From positions 1 through 16,262 of the forward strand of contig DEQI01000104.1 in assembly GCA_002360295.1 (NCBI GenBank): DNA of 16,262 nt. Direction: 5' to 3'. The notes below the pieces were generated by a model. The model was given only the letters and a program-made list of their open reading frames with translations. It was not told the DNA's origin and searched no databases. The stretch comes from Planococcaceae bacterium UBA3370. GTDB lineage: Bacteria > Bacillota > Bacilli > Bacillales_A > Planococcaceae. Every line of letters starts with the position of its first letter. The first letter of the stretch is position 1. A program made the position numbers and the translations under genes. Below are positions 1 to 7,338 of this stretch, one piece after another.

Positions 1-747
1 AAAGTATATAATGGACAATTATTTACAGCAGAACAGCACGTAGATCGCTTCTACGCAAGTGCAGAAAAAATTCGCATTACAATTCCTTATACAAAAGATA
101 AACTACATCAATTATTACATCAATTAGTAGAAGCAAATGAAATTCATACAGGGCATATTTATTTCCAAATTACACGCGGTGCTTCGCCTCGTAATCATAT
201 TTTCCCTGGTGATGATGTACTTCCAGTATTAACAGGTAATGCCAAGGAAAATCCACGTCCACTTGCAAACTTAGAAAATGGTGTAAAGGCAACGTTTGTA
301 GAAGATATTCGTTGGTTGCGTTGTGATATAAAATCACTTAACTTACTAGGAGCAGTATTAGCAAAACAAAAAGCGAATGAAAAAGGCTGCTATGAAGCGA
401 TATTACATCGTGGAGATATCGTGACAGAAGGTTCTTCTTCCAATGTTTATGGCATAAAAGATGGTGTGTTGTATACACATCCAGCTGATAATTTTATATT
501 AAATGGTATTACACGCCAAGTTATTTTACAATGTGCTACTGAAATCGGTATGCCTGTTAAAGAAGAAGCGATGACGAAAGAACAATTGCTAGCAATGGAT
601 GAAATTATTGTATCCTCTACAACGTCAGAAGTAACACCAATTATTGATGTGGACGGTCAAGCGATTAACGGCGGACAAGTTGGAGAGTGGACTCGTAAAT
701 TGCAAGCACAATTTGAAACTAAAATTCCAACACCTATTCAAGCTTAA
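1..747 (+). CDS. dat: D-amino acid aminotransferase, 5'-truncated by the window edge
   Basis: This PLP enzyme moves the amino group between D-amino acids and 2-oxo acids, linking D-alanine and D-glutamate for peptidoglycan synthesis in the cytoplasm. The reading frame is open from base 1, giving 248 visible residues. The family is about 283 residues, so roughly the first 35 are missing. The visible part closely matches my memory of the Bacillus YM-1 and B. sphaericus enzymes: KVYNG at the cut end, YASAEKIRI, then WLRCDIKSLNLLGAVLAKQ. The lysine of CDIKSLN (codon 331-333) is the expected Schiff-base lysine. TEGSSSNV supplies the conserved glutamate and serines near PLP, and SSTTSE is the phosphate-side loop. 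The TTG at 316 is internal and is not a start. A strong terminator follows the stop, so the gene ends its transcript. Confidence 0.95.
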   Translation, partial: KVYNGQLFTAEQHVDRFYASAEKIRITIPYTKDKLHQLLHQLVEANEIHTGHIYFQITRGASPRNHIFPGDDVLPVLTGNAKENPRPLANLENGVKATFVEDIRWLRCDIKSLNLLGAVLAKQKANEKGCYEAILHRGDIVTEGSSSNVYGIKDGVLYTHPADNFILNGITRQVILQCATEIGMPVKEEAMTKEQLLAMDEIIVSSTTSEVTPIIDVDGQAINGGQVGEWTRKLQAQFETKIPTPIQA

Positions 748-751
748 TATG

Positions 752-797
752 AAAATATGGATAAAGTTGAAAAATTGACTTTATCCATATTTTTTTT
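752..797 (+). terminator. Rho-independent terminator of dat
   Basis: A perfect 13-bp stem pairs 755-767 (ATATGGATAAAGT) with 778-790, around a 10-base loop. A run of seven T follows at 791-797. It begins eight bases after the dat stop codon. Confidence 0.93.
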
Positions 798-856
798 GCA
801 TTTACTCATGTAAAATATGAATCAATGATAAGAATGAATAGATGGAGTGAATTTTA

Positions 857-1852
857 ATGGCACAATTAGTGAAAGTACAAGATTATATTTCACGCTATCA
901 AATTGATTTAGCACGTTATCCAACTCAATTTGTCCGTTTGAAAAAAGGACAATGGGAACGCGTAAAGCATCAATGGGAAACAGGGGAAGATTTTAATAGC
1001 TACCAAGAGTGGGAACATATTGAGGCAGAAGAAACGGAACAAGCAGAAAAGCAAAGATTGTCATTCTTCAAAAAGTTCTTTTCACTAAAAAAAGAGGAGC
1101 CAATTGAAAATACAGTAGAGGAAATAACTGAATTAAACGACGAAGATACAATTCCTGAGGAAGAAACAACGTTATTTTTTGAGCCAAACATTGTCTATAA
1201 TCCTCAATCAATAGAGGAATTAAAACGGATGTTTATGGATCAATTTTTCCATTTTCAAATAAAATGGGCTAGCTCCACGTTGCGTGAAAAATCGTATGTC
1301 GATCCAAAATATATGCGTGATACGTTACTAAGAACATTATTGCAAAAATTACCGGATAATTATTTAATATTCTATTATCCAATATTGCGCTTGAAAAAAG
1401 CTCCTATTGAATTAGATATTATCATTATGACACCGGTAGAATGTTTATGTATAGCTGTATTAGAGGAAGAAGACCAAGCCGTTTACGTAGGTAGTAGCGA
1501 ACGCTTTTGGGTGAAAAAAGTGGGCAAAAATGAAAAGAAAACATTAAATCCATTGATCCGTTTAAATCGGATGGAAACACTTGTCAGACAATTATTTGAA
1601 CAAGATGAAATTGAAATGCCAATCCGCAAAGTATTGTTGTCACGCAATGGCTTTATTGATTATCCTGGCTCGGTATATGGAGTTCAAATTGTAGATAAAA
1701 GAAAATATAGTGACTGGCTTCAACAGATTAAACGCACAGCCTCACCGATGAAGCATATGCAAATTCGCGCTGCCCAATCGATTTTGAAAAATGCTCAAAC
1801 GACATCGTTCAATCGCGATATTTGGAATGTAGAGACAAAGGAAGAATCATAA
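857..1852 (+). CDS. ytlQ: Conserved protein, YtlQ-like, with a diverged nuclease-related (NERD-like) C-terminal half
   Basis: This 331-residue cytoplasmic protein has no signal peptide or membrane segment. Position directly before a YtlR-type lipid kinase suggests the B. subtilis ytlQ orthologue, whose function I do not know. Residues 1-60 are a conserved-looking N-terminal part (YISRYQIDLARYP). Residues 65-115 are a charged, acidic linker, and 120-330 form the folded part. Residues 185-236 resemble the NERD pattern: ELDIIIMTP, then a strand CIAVLE where NERD proteins usually carry a lysine-containing E-x-K motif, then NPLIRLNRMETLVRQLF. The missing lysine suggests a non-nucleolytic relative; this is inference. 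The start is ATG with GGAG at 844-847, nine bases upstream. The TAA stop shares its last A with the ATG of the next gene, so translation is probably coupled. Confidence 0.8.
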   Translation: MAQLVKVQDYISRYQIDLARYPTQFVRLKKGQWERVKHQWETGEDFNSYQEWEHIEAEETEQAEKQRLSFFKKFFSLKKEEPIENTVEEITELNDEDTIPEEETTLFFEPNIVYNPQSIEELKRMFMDQFFHFQIKWASSTLREKSYVDPKYMRDTLLRTLLQKLPDNYLIFYYPILRLKKAPIELDIIIMTPVECLCIAVLEEEDQAVYVGSSERFWVKKVGKNEKKTLNPLIRLNRMETLVRQLFEQDEIEMPIRKVLLSRNGFIDYPGSVYGVQIVDKRKYSDWLQQIKRTASPMKHMQIRAAQSILKNAQTTSFNRDIWNVETKEES

Positions 1853-2769
1853 TGCATCTGCATATTATATTAAACCCGATTGCTGGAAGAGGTGAAAGCG
1901 AAAAAATATGGGATGATTGGCAACGACAGCTTTCGATAACTCCTATCATACATCGTACACAATATAAAGGACATGCTTTTGAGATAGCACAAAAAATTAA
2001 TGAAGAGGCACGTAAAAAACAAGAGCAAACTTGTATTATTGCTATTGGTGGAGACGGGACGGTGCACGAAGTGTTGAATGGTGTATTGGATAATGATTTG
2101 ATCATTCTAGGCGTTATTAAAGCAGGATCAGGTAATGATTTTTCTCGAACTTATCGCGTGTTCAATTCCCCAGGACAATTACAACAATTTTTACATAGAT
2201 CAAATAAAGAATGTCATGATTGTGGAGTGGTAGAATTTCAGCAGCCACGTGTTTTTGTGAATAATTGTGGGATTGGCTTCGATGCGTTTGTTGCAGAATT
2301 AACAAATGGCTCTAAAGTGAAAAAGAGACTTAATCAGCTTGGACTCGGTAAGCTTAGTTATGTCTACTATGTTATCCTTGGATTGATGAAATTCAAACCC
2401 TTTGAGCTCGTTACTATTCGAAACGGAGAGAAGCAGACATTCCAAAATGTATGGTTTGCAACACTTTGCAATCAGCCTTATTTTGGCGGCGGTATGAAAA
2501 TATCCCCTCACTCAAAGACAAATGACGGTAAGCTAGAATTAACGGTTGTACATAATTTATCACGTATAAAACTACTCCTTGTATTTGGTACGGTGTTTTT
2601 CGGCAAGCATTTACGCTTTAGAGAAGTCACTCAATTGACGGGGCAGCATTTTCAGTTACTCTATCATACACAGTTGTTTTGCCATGCAGATGGAGAAATA
2701 GTAGAGCATCATGCGACTACGTTATCTTTTTATGTGAAAAAACATAGCTGGTATTTGACTAAATTTTAA
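1852..2769 (+). CDS. ytlR: Diacylglycerol/lipid kinase family protein, YtlR-like
   Basis: This is a 305-residue member of the diacylglycerol kinase catalytic family, which phosphorylates a lipid hydroxyl with ATP at the inner membrane face. The substrate of YtlR-type members is not established. Visible motifs are an N-terminal LNPIAGRG (7-14), the nucleotide-binding GGDGT (66-70) followed by VHEVLNGV, and GSGNDF (92-97). Farther on are GIGFDAFV and a C-terminal CHADGE that fits the substrate/metal part of the fold. The length is normal for the family. I chose ATG 1852 because AAAGGA at 1837-1842 lies nine bases upstream and the protein then starts at the first beta strand; the upstream in-frame TTG at 1822 is inside ytlQ. 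The one-base overlap with ytlQ makes the two a translational pair. Confidence 0.92.
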   Translation: MHLHIILNPIAGRGESEKIWDDWQRQLSITPIIHRTQYKGHAFEIAQKINEEARKKQEQTCIIAIGGDGTVHEVLNGVLDNDLIILGVIKAGSGNDFSRTYRVFNSPGQLQQFLHRSNKECHDCGVVEFQQPRVFVNNCGIGFDAFVAELTNGSKVKKRLNQLGLGKLSYVYYVILGLMKFKPFELVTIRNGEKQTFQNVWFATLCNQPYFGGGMKISPHSKTNDGKLELTVVHNLSRIKLLLVFGTVFFGKHLRFREVTQLTGQHFQLLYHTQLFCHADGEIVEHHATTLSFYVKKHSWYLTKF

Positions 2770-2790
2770 GTATTGCAAAGCAGATTAAGT

Positions 2791-2796
2791 TATAAT
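2791..2796 (+). promoter_or_regulatory. Possible -10 box for trmB-ytnP
   Basis: A perfect TATAAT lies 40 bases before the trmB start in the 66-base gap after ytlR. No good -35 sits at 16-18 bases; TTGCAA at 2773-2778 is only 12 bases away. trmB may instead be read through from ytlR, because no terminator is seen between them. Confidence 0.4.
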
Positions 2797-2835
2797 AGTG
2801 TGAAATTATGTTTTATAGAAAAGAGGAACTTGTAA

Positions 2836-3483
2836 GTGAGATTAAGAAATAAACCTTGGGCAGCGGAATATATTAACGAACATGTAGACGTGGTTATTCC
2901 AAATCCAGAGCAATATAAAGGAAATTGGTCAGCCGTTTTTGGAAATAACAACCCGATTCATATTGAAGTAGGGACTGGAAAAGGGCAATTCGTATTAGGA
3001 ATGGCTCGTCAAAATCCACATATTAACTATATTGGTATCGAATTATTTGATAGTGTTATTGTGTGTGCCTTAGAGCGTATTGTGGAAGCAGATAAGCCTA
3101 AGAACCTTCGCCTTTTAAAAGTAAACGGGGCTAAATTGGAAGAGTATTTTGCAAAGGGCGATGTAAGTCGCGTGTACTTAAATTTCTCGGATCCTTGGCC
3201 AAAAAAACGTCATGCAAAGCGTCGTTTAACGCATGAAGGTTTCCTGAAATTATATGAAAATGTGCTAATCGATAATGGCGAAATCCACTTTAAAACGGAT
3301 AATCGCGGATTATTTGAATATTCATTAATGAGCATGAATGCTTATGGTATGGCATTAAATTATGTGTCTTTAGATTTACATGCGAATATGCCAGAAGATA
3401 ATATTATGACTGAATATGAAGAAAAGTTTTCCGCAAAGGGACAGCCAATTTATCGTTTAGAAAGTCAGTTTAAATCTAAATAA
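2836..3483 (+). CDS. trmB: tRNA (guanine-N7-)-methyltransferase
   Basis: TrmB uses S-adenosylmethionine to form m7G at position 46 of the tRNA variable loop. The 215-residue protein is collinear with B. subtilis TrmB as I remember it. It starts MRLRNKPWA, carries the SAM-binding loop EVGTGKGQF (44-52) and acidic E69 in GIEL, and has the family signature [10 protein letters not shown] (117-126) with the catalytic aspartate. [10 protein letters not shown] and MTEYEEKFS are in the C-terminal third. The start is GTG, supported by GAGGAA at 2823-2828, seven bases upstream, and by the conserved N-terminus. At 96-98 it reads VNG where I recall an aspartate in relatives, so the adenine-binding residue may be Asn97. 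It lies 17 bases before ytnP with no terminator, so the two are probably one transcript. Confidence 0.97.
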   Translation: MRLRNKPWAAEYINEHVDVVIPNPEQYKGNWSAVFGNNNPIHIEVGTGKGQFVLGMARQNPHINYIGIELFDSVIVCALERIVEADKPKNLRLLKVNGAKLEEYFAKGDVSRVYLNFSDPWPKKRHAKRRLTHEGFLKLYENVLIDNGEIHFKTDNRGLFEYSLMSMNAYGMALNYVSLDLHANMPEDNIMTEYEEKFSAKGQPIYRLESQFKSK

Positions 3484-3500
3484 TATGGGGGGAGAAATGG

Positions 3501-4367
3501 ATGGATCAATTTGTATTTCACAATATGAAACTATCATGGTTAAACGGGGGTGTAACAGCATTAGACGGTGGGGCTATGTTTGGTGTTGTACCGAAAGCTT
3601 TATGGTCTCGCAAATATCCGGTAAATGATTTAAATCAAATTGAATTAGCGTGTGAACCGATTTTAATCCAATATGAAGGGAAAAATTATTTAATTGACAC
3701 AGGTGTAGGTGCTGGTAAATTAAATGAAAAGCAACTTCGAAATTACGGTGTATCAGAGGAATCAACGATTGCGAATAGTTTGGCTGAACTCGACATGAAG
3801 CCAGAAGATATAGACGTTATTTTAATGACACATTTACATTTCGATCATGCTGGTGGTTTAACTCGCTGGGAAGGTGACAAGCTTGTACCGGTATTTCCTC
3901 ATGCAACTATTTATGTGACCCAAATCGAATGGGATGAGATGCGTAATCCTAATATTCGTTCACGTAACACGTATTGGAAAGAAAACTGGGAGCCTGTGCA
4001 ACATCTAGTGAAAACGTACGAAAAAGAGCTAGAGGTTGCACCAGGCATTAAAATGATTCATACAGGCGGGCATAGTGATGGACATGCTATTATTCGTCTA
4101 GAACAAAATGGTGAAGTAGCACTACATATGGCAGATATTATGCCTACACATGCACACCAAAATCCATTATGGGTTCTAGCTTATGATGATTATCCTATGA
4201 CAAGTGTATTTGCGAAAGAAAGAATTTTGAAAGAGGCTTTAGCCAATCACTACAAATTCATTTTTTACCACGATGCTTATTATCGCATGGTACAATGGGA
4301 TCCATCGGGGAAAGAAATAGTAGATTCGTTAAAGCGTAGCAACAAAGCAATCATACAGTTTTCATAA
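3501..4367 (+). CDS. ytnP: Metallo-beta-lactamase-fold lactonase, YtnP-like (quorum-quenching type)
   Basis: This is a 288-residue zinc hydrolase of the metallo-beta-lactamase superfamily. Its B. subtilis homologue YtnP is described as a lactonase-like protein that interferes with Streptomyces signalling and streptomycin production. The two-zinc site is intact: HLHFDH (111-116), H191 in GGHSDGH, D212 in MADIMP and H257 in FYHDAYY. Other family-typical stretches are [20 protein letters not shown] near the N-terminus and [15 protein letters not shown]. No signal peptide is visible, so it looks cytoplasmic. The start ATG follows a very strong site, GGGGGGAG at 3487-3494, six bases upstream; a nearer out-of-frame ATG at 3497 is not used. 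It is probably co-transcribed with trmB and ends at a bidirectional terminator. The native substrate cannot be read from sequence. Confidence 0.92.
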   Translation: MDQFVFHNMKLSWLNGGVTALDGGAMFGVVPKALWSRKYPVNDLNQIELACEPILIQYEGKNYLIDTGVGAGKLNEKQLRNYGVSEESTIANSLAELDMKPEDIDVILMTHLHFDHAGGLTRWEGDKLVPVFPHATIYVTQIEWDEMRNPNIRSRNTYWKENWEPVQHLVKTYEKELEVAPGIKMIHTGGHSDGHAIIRLEQNGEVALHMADIMPTHAHQNPLWVLAYDDYPMTSVFAKERILKEALANHYKFIFYHDAYYRMVQWDPSGKEIVDSLKRSNKAIIQFS

Positions 4368-4388
4368 CGGTTCGTTCATAATAATGTT

Positions 4389-4434
4389 AAAAAAGGTGGC
4401 GTCTGAAAAGTCTTTTTCGGACGCCACCTTTTTG
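4389..4434. terminator. Bidirectional terminator between ytnP (+) and ytzB (-)
   Basis: A 15-bp stem with one G-U pair (4395-4409 with 4414-4428, GGTGGCGTC core) closes on a GTCT loop. It is flanked by A-rich sequence on the left and TTTTT on the right, so it can work in both directions. This suits the convergent gene pair. Confidence 0.9.
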
Positions 4435-4457
4435 TAAAAATCTTCATATATAATTTT

Positions 4458-4555
4458 CTGAAGTTTAAGCACGGTTTAGCTTCAGCACCTAGCTCAAAAG
4501 CAGATAAAGATACTTTCGGTTCGATTCTTCCGACACTAAAACTTTTCTGTACTAC
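4458..4555. repeat. Degenerate dispersed repeat, copy A, with internal hairpin
   Basis: The gap after ytzB contains a hairpin (4458-4468 with 4475-4485, CTGAAG arms) followed by TAGCTTCAGCACCTAGCTC and, farther on, CTTTTCT. The same order of blocks occurs at 7983-8040. It resembles a family of intergenic repeats that I recall from Bacillaceae genomes (TAGCTCCAGCGCCTAGCCCC ... GCTTTTCT). This copy is AT-shifted and degraded. No protein is encoded. Confidence 0.45.
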
Positions 4556-4866
4556 ATTTTAATCATTTCAAGTACGACACCTGTACGCGCATCAGCAGCA
4601 AACTCAAATGTCTCCATTTCACCGTTTACGACACGTGAAATACCACCTCGATAAACGGGTGCTTGAGTAAAACCGTTATAAAAATTCTCTGTTTTCATAA
4701 AGATCCATGAGCCGTCTATAGGAGATTCTTTTTTGAATTCTTCTTTTATATTCGTTAATACTTCATTAGCCGACAAATAAGGATCCACTCTTTCGCTTAC
4801 TTCTTTCATAATAATTGCGGCAGCGAGACCTGTTACAACTCCTAACGCAAAATCTCGTAATTTCAT
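4552..4866 (-). CDS. ytzB: Small membrane-anchored PepSY-domain protein, YtzB-like
   Basis: This 104-residue protein has an N-terminal hydrophobic segment (about residues 5-20, FALGVVTGLAAAIIM) that should act as an uncleaved anchor or signal. A PepSY-like module follows: helix LSANEVLTNIKEEF, then strands around WIFMKTENF, YRGGISRVV, ETFEFAADARTGVVLEM. PepSY domains are small and usually extracytoplasmic; the role of YtzB is not known. Its place beside ytoP in opposite orientation matches B. subtilis. The start is secure: AGGAGG on the minus strand (4875-4880) lies eight bases before ATG at 4866. It shares its downstream terminator with ytnP. Confidence 0.88.
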   Translation of the reverse strand: MKLRDFALGVVTGLAAAIIMKEVSERVDPYLSANEVLTNIKEEFKKESPIDGSWIFMKTENFYNGFTQAPVYRGGISRVVNGEMETFEFAADARTGVVLEMIKM

Positions 4867-4899
4867 TCACTTCTCCTCCTTGTCTTGTCTTATTTTCTT

Positions 4900-4928
4900 A
4901 CTTTAACATACAAATTTCTTGCTGTAAA
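4900..4928 (-). promoter_or_regulatory. Predicted sigma-A promoter of ytzB
   Basis: On the minus strand, TTTACA (4923-4928) and TAAAGT (4900-4905) are separated by exactly 17 bases. The predicted start near 4893 leaves a leader of about 27 bases that includes the AGGAGG site. Confidence 0.55.
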
Positions 4929-4959
4929 AAATAGAAAGTTCGAATGACGAAATAATATG

Positions 4960-4968
4960 TGATATACT
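4960..4968 (+). promoter_or_regulatory. Predicted extended -10 promoter of ytoP
   Basis: TGATATACT forms an extended -10 element (TG at 4960-4961, TATACT at 4963-4968). The best -35, TTCGAA at 4939-4944, is weak. Transcription would start near 4975, just before the GGGAG ribosome site. Confidence 0.5.
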
Positions 4969-5001
4969 TGTATCGTACAATAATATAGGGAGTGGATGCA
5001 A

Positions 5002-6078
5002 TTGAATCAAGAGACATTGCAACTATTTAAAACGTTAACAGAATTACCTGGTGTTCCAGGAAATGAGCATGCTGTACGCAAATTTATGCGTAGCGAGCTT
5101 GAAAAATATGCAGATGAAATTATTCAAGATAATTTAGGTGGTATTTTTGGTGTACGTAAAGCAGAAGACGAAAATGCACCTAAAATTTTAGTAGCCGGTC
5201 ATATGGATGAAGTAGGATTTATGGTTACTTCGATTACCGATAACGGGATGATTCGTTTCCAACCATTAGGTGGCTGGTGGAATCAAGTCATGCTTGCCCA
5301 ACGTGTAACTGTTTATACAAAGGATCGAGAAATTCCAGGTGTGATTGCATCAATCCCTCCTCATTTATTAACAGATGCTGAACGAGCTAAACCGATGGAT
5401 ATAAAAAATATGTTAATTGATATTGGGGCAGATTCAAAAGAAGATGCTGAAAAAATGGGAATTCGCCCAGGACAATCGATCGTACCAATTTGTCCATTTA
5501 CGCCAATGGCTAACCCGAAAAAAATAATGGCAAAAGCTTGGGATAATCGTTACGGATGCGGTTTAGCAGTTGAGCTATTAAAAGAATTAAAAGGTGAAAA
5601 ATTATCGAGTCATTTATATTCTGGCGCGAATGTCATGGAAGAGGTAGGATTACGTGGTGCTGGTGTATCTGCTAATATGATTCAACCTGACTTGTTTTTT
5701 GCTTTAGATGCTTCACCTGCCAACGATACATCAGGTGATAAAAACCAATTTGGTCAGTTAGGTAAAGGTCCACTTTTACGTATTTTTGACCGAACAATGG
5801 TCACACATAGAGGTATGCGTGAATTCATTTTAGATACAGCAGAGTCCAATCATATTCCTTATCAATATTTTGTATCTCCAGGTGGTACAGATGCAGGTAA
5901 GGTGCATACACAAAATGATGGTATTCCTTCGGCTGTAATCGGCATATGCTCTCGTTATATTCATACTTCTGCATCTATCATTCACATTGATGATTATGCA
6001 GCCGCGAAAGAATTATTAGTGAAATTAGTTAAATCCGTAGATCGTACTACTCTCGAGTCAATTCGAGCAAACGTTTAA
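5002..6078 (+). CDS. ytoP: M42-family metallo-aminopeptidase, YtoP-like
   Basis: This cytosolic di-metal aminopeptidase of family M42 (glutamyl aminopeptidase/endoglucanase M type) removes N-terminal residues from peptides, normally as a large oligomer. All ligands are visible (counting from ATG 4996): H69 and D71 in [10 protein letters not shown]183 in AWDNRYG, catalytic E215 and ligand E216 in EEVGLRGA, D238 in ALDASP, and H323 in SRYIHTSA. Length of 358-360 residues is normal. Two starts compete. ATG 4996 has only three bases after GGGAG (4988-4992), whereas TTG 5002 has nine and gives [10 protein letters not shown], which matches the B. subtilis N-terminus as I recall it, so I prefer TTG. 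A terminator follows immediately. The thioredoxin-like ytpP that I expect next is absent. Confidence 0.94.
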   Translation: MNQETLQLFKTLTELPGVPGNEHAVRKFMRSELEKYADEIIQDNLGGIFGVRKAEDENAPKILVAGHMDEVGFMVTSITDNGMIRFQPLGGWWNQVMLAQRVTVYTKDREIPGVIASIPPHLLTDAERAKPMDIKNMLIDIGADSKEDAEKMGIRPGQSIVPICPFTPMANPKKIMAKAWDNRYGCGLAVELLKELKGEKLSSHLYSGANVMEEVGLRGAGVSANMIQPDLFFALDASPANDTSGDKNQFGQLGKGPLLRIFDRTMVTHRGMREFILDTAESNHIPYQYFVSPGGTDAGKVHTQNDGIPSAVIGICSRYIHTSASIIHIDDYAAAKELLVKLVKSVDRTTLESIRANV

Positions 6079-6086
6079 TAACAAAG

Positions 6087-6121
6087 CAACCTCCTCAAAG
6101 TTATTTGTGGTGGTTGTTTTT
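6087..6121 (+). terminator. Rho-independent terminator of ytoP
   Basis: The stem 6087-6099 pairs with 6104-6116 (11 of 13 pairs, CAACC/GGTTG at the base) over a GTTA loop, followed by TTTTT. It starts nine bases after the ytoP stop. Confidence 0.88.
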
Positions 6122-6156
6122 ATTTTGTACACATGAAATAGTAGATGAATGCTATA

Positions 6157-6221
6157 TAGCTACCGCACATTACATGTAAGTGACTTTCGTTCGGAAGCTT
6201 GCCCTTTACGTGTGCTAGCTA
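6157..6221. repeat. Imperfect inverted repeat, 65 bp, in a gene-free gap
   Basis: Arms begin and end with TAGCTA (6157-6162 and 6216-6221), with an inner paired block (ACATGTAA 6172-6179 against TTACGTGT 6206-6213) and asymmetric internal loops. No T-tract follows, so it is not a standard terminator. It may be the remains of a small mobile or repetitive element. From here to 6297 I see nothing else. Confidence 0.35.
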
Positions 6222-6296
6222 ATTTTGATAAATCATTTTAGAGAATTTTATTAATAAATTATAGAGTAGAGACGGGAATATGTTCGAAAGGAATAA

Positions 6297-6389
6297 AATG
6301 ATTCTATATTAAAATTAGAAGATGAAATGATTAATAAAGCGTTTGTTGATTGGAGTGGAGCCAGTATGAATCCTTGGGGATTAGCGTGA
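6297..6389 (+). other. Short orphan reading frame, possible gene remnant
   Basis: Thirty sense codons are open between a TAA and a TGA. They read NDSILKLEDEMINKAF and then VDWSGASMNPWGLA, which looks protein-like in composition. An ATG at 6327 would give 20 residues, but there is no convincing ribosome site or promoter. It may be the tail of a lost gene. I do not recognise the family and do not call it a gene. Confidence 0.2.
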
Positions 6390-6396
6390 AATATAA

Positions 6397-6605
6397 ACAA
6401 AGGCTAAAATCGTCGCATCGTGTGACAATTTATCTGCGCGAAAGCAAAGCGACAGCGGCAATGCCTTTGTGACCAACGTTCTGTAGCTGACGCTTCGCTT
6501 TCGCTACAAAAAAAATCTGTTGGCCCGAGACCCTTGAGTGAGCTAGCGAGTGAAGCGGCTCCTCGGACGCCCCCTGCAAAGCACGCTAGCGCAACGGAAA
6601 TCAAC
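6397..6605. repeat. GC-rich intergenic repeat element with nested hairpins (REP/MITE-like)
   Basis: This block is clearly richer in G and C than its surroundings and has no conserved reading frame. It contains an inverted pair ACAAAGGC/GCCTTTGT (6397-6404, 6463-6470). A 19-base inverted pair with two mismatches (6438-6456 and 6486-6504, GCGAAAGC...) and GCTAGCG/CGCTAGC (6542-6548, 6584-6590) are also present. The right part (GCGGCTCCTCGGACGCCCC ... CGGAAATCAACCCC) resembles an intergenic repeat I remember from many Bacillaceae genomes. The minus-strand frame across it (6404-6604) is cysteine/serine/arginine rich and looks spurious. The element sits where ytpP is expected. Confidence 0.6.
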
Positions 6606-6651
6606 CCCTAGTTTGGTGAAGAGCCTTTCCTTTTCCGGAAAGTTTTCGTTA

Positions 6652-6681
6652 TTCACACTTCTATTACATTTAGCTTATAAT
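6652..6681 (+). promoter_or_regulatory. Sigma-A promoter of the DUF84 gene
   Basis: TTCACA (6652-6657, five of six) and a perfect TATAAT (6676-6681) are 18 bases apart. The start would fall near 6688, leaving a very short leader in which GGAG at 6700-6703 is the only ribosome site. This helps decide the start codon of the gene. Confidence 0.72.
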
Positions 6682-6712
6682 AGTTAGTAAATTTATAATG
6701 GAGATGAATATT

Positions 6713-7237
6713 TTGTTAGTAGCTATTGGAACACGAAATCAAGCCAAAACAAGTGCAGTAGAAGAGGTGATTCGTGAATTTTATGAAGATGTAGAGTTTG
6801 TCCACGTGGACGTACCATCTGGTGTAAACGCACAACCTTTTTCTGATATGGAAACAAGACAAGGTGCAATCAATCGAGCACGTCAAACATTAAACGCTAC
6901 AAATGCTACTTTCAGCTTTGGTTTAGAAGGTGGGGTACATGAAATGGATGGACAAATGTATTGCTGTAACTGGGGTGCTGTCGCATTACAGGATGGTACA
7001 ATGATAAGCAGTGCAGGTGCACAATTTATGTTGCCCGAAGAAATCGCTCAAAAATTACGTGAAGGACAAGAGCTAGGTCCTGTTATGGATGAATATACAA
7101 ATAGCAAAAATATCCGACACCATGCAGGTGCAATAGGAATATTCACTCATAATTTAGTTGATCGAAAAGAAATGTTTAAGCATATTGTAAAACTATTAAT
7201 TGGACAAGTGATGTATCGAAATAAGTACAATCGATGA
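6713..7237 (+). CDS. DUF84-family NTPase, inosine/xanthosine triphosphatase (YjjX-like)
   Basis: This cytosolic protein belongs to the DUF84/YjjX family, whose characterised members hydrolyse non-canonical ITP and XTP to keep damaged purines out of nucleic acids. It shows the N-terminal nucleotide-binding strand-loop VAIGTRNQAKTSAVEEV, then ETRQGAINRA, FGLEGGV, and a C-terminal HHAGAIGIFT. It is about 174 residues, normal for the family. ATG at 6698 has no ribosome site and lies only about ten bases after the predicted transcript start. TTG 6713 has GGAG at 6700-6703 nine bases upstream and yields MLVAIGTRN, the usual family N-terminus, so I take TTG 6713. No terminator separates it from the lipoprotein gene 101 bases downstream. 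Substrate is inferred from the family. Confidence 0.88.
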   Translation: MLVAIGTRNQAKTSAVEEVIREFYEDVEFVHVDVPSGVNAQPFSDMETRQGAINRARQTLNATNATFSFGLEGGVHEMDGQMYCCNWGAVALQDGTMISSAGAQFMLPEEIAQKLREGQELGPVMDEYTNSKNIRHHAGAIGIFTHNLVDRKEMFKHIVKLLIGQVMYRNKYNR

Positions 7238-7278
7238 AGTCAATTAATGGAAAATACCATTTATCATAAGCAAGACAT

Positions 7279-7308
7279 TTGCGACATAGTTTTATAATGT
7301 TTTAGAAT
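7279..7308 (+). promoter_or_regulatory. Predicted sigma-A promoter of the lipoprotein gene
   Basis: TTGCGA (7279-7284) and TAGAAT (7303-7308) are separated by 18 bases. A TATAAT also lies at 7293-7298 but has no matching -35. The start near 7315 precedes the GAGGGAAG ribosome site at 7327-7334. Confidence 0.5.
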
Positions 7309-7338
7309 AGAGATGTTATTGAAAGCGAGGGAAGATAA

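Noticed and set aside
1822..1851. Upstream TTG start for ytlR
   Set aside because: It lies inside ytlQ without a suitable ribosome site; ATG 1852 has one at nine bases and starts at the first beta strand.
6404..6604. Minus-strand 66-codon frame in the GC-rich gap
   Set aside because: It follows the hairpin repeat exactly, is rich in Cys, Ser and Arg, has no ribosome site, and resembles the spurious frames that such repeats produce.
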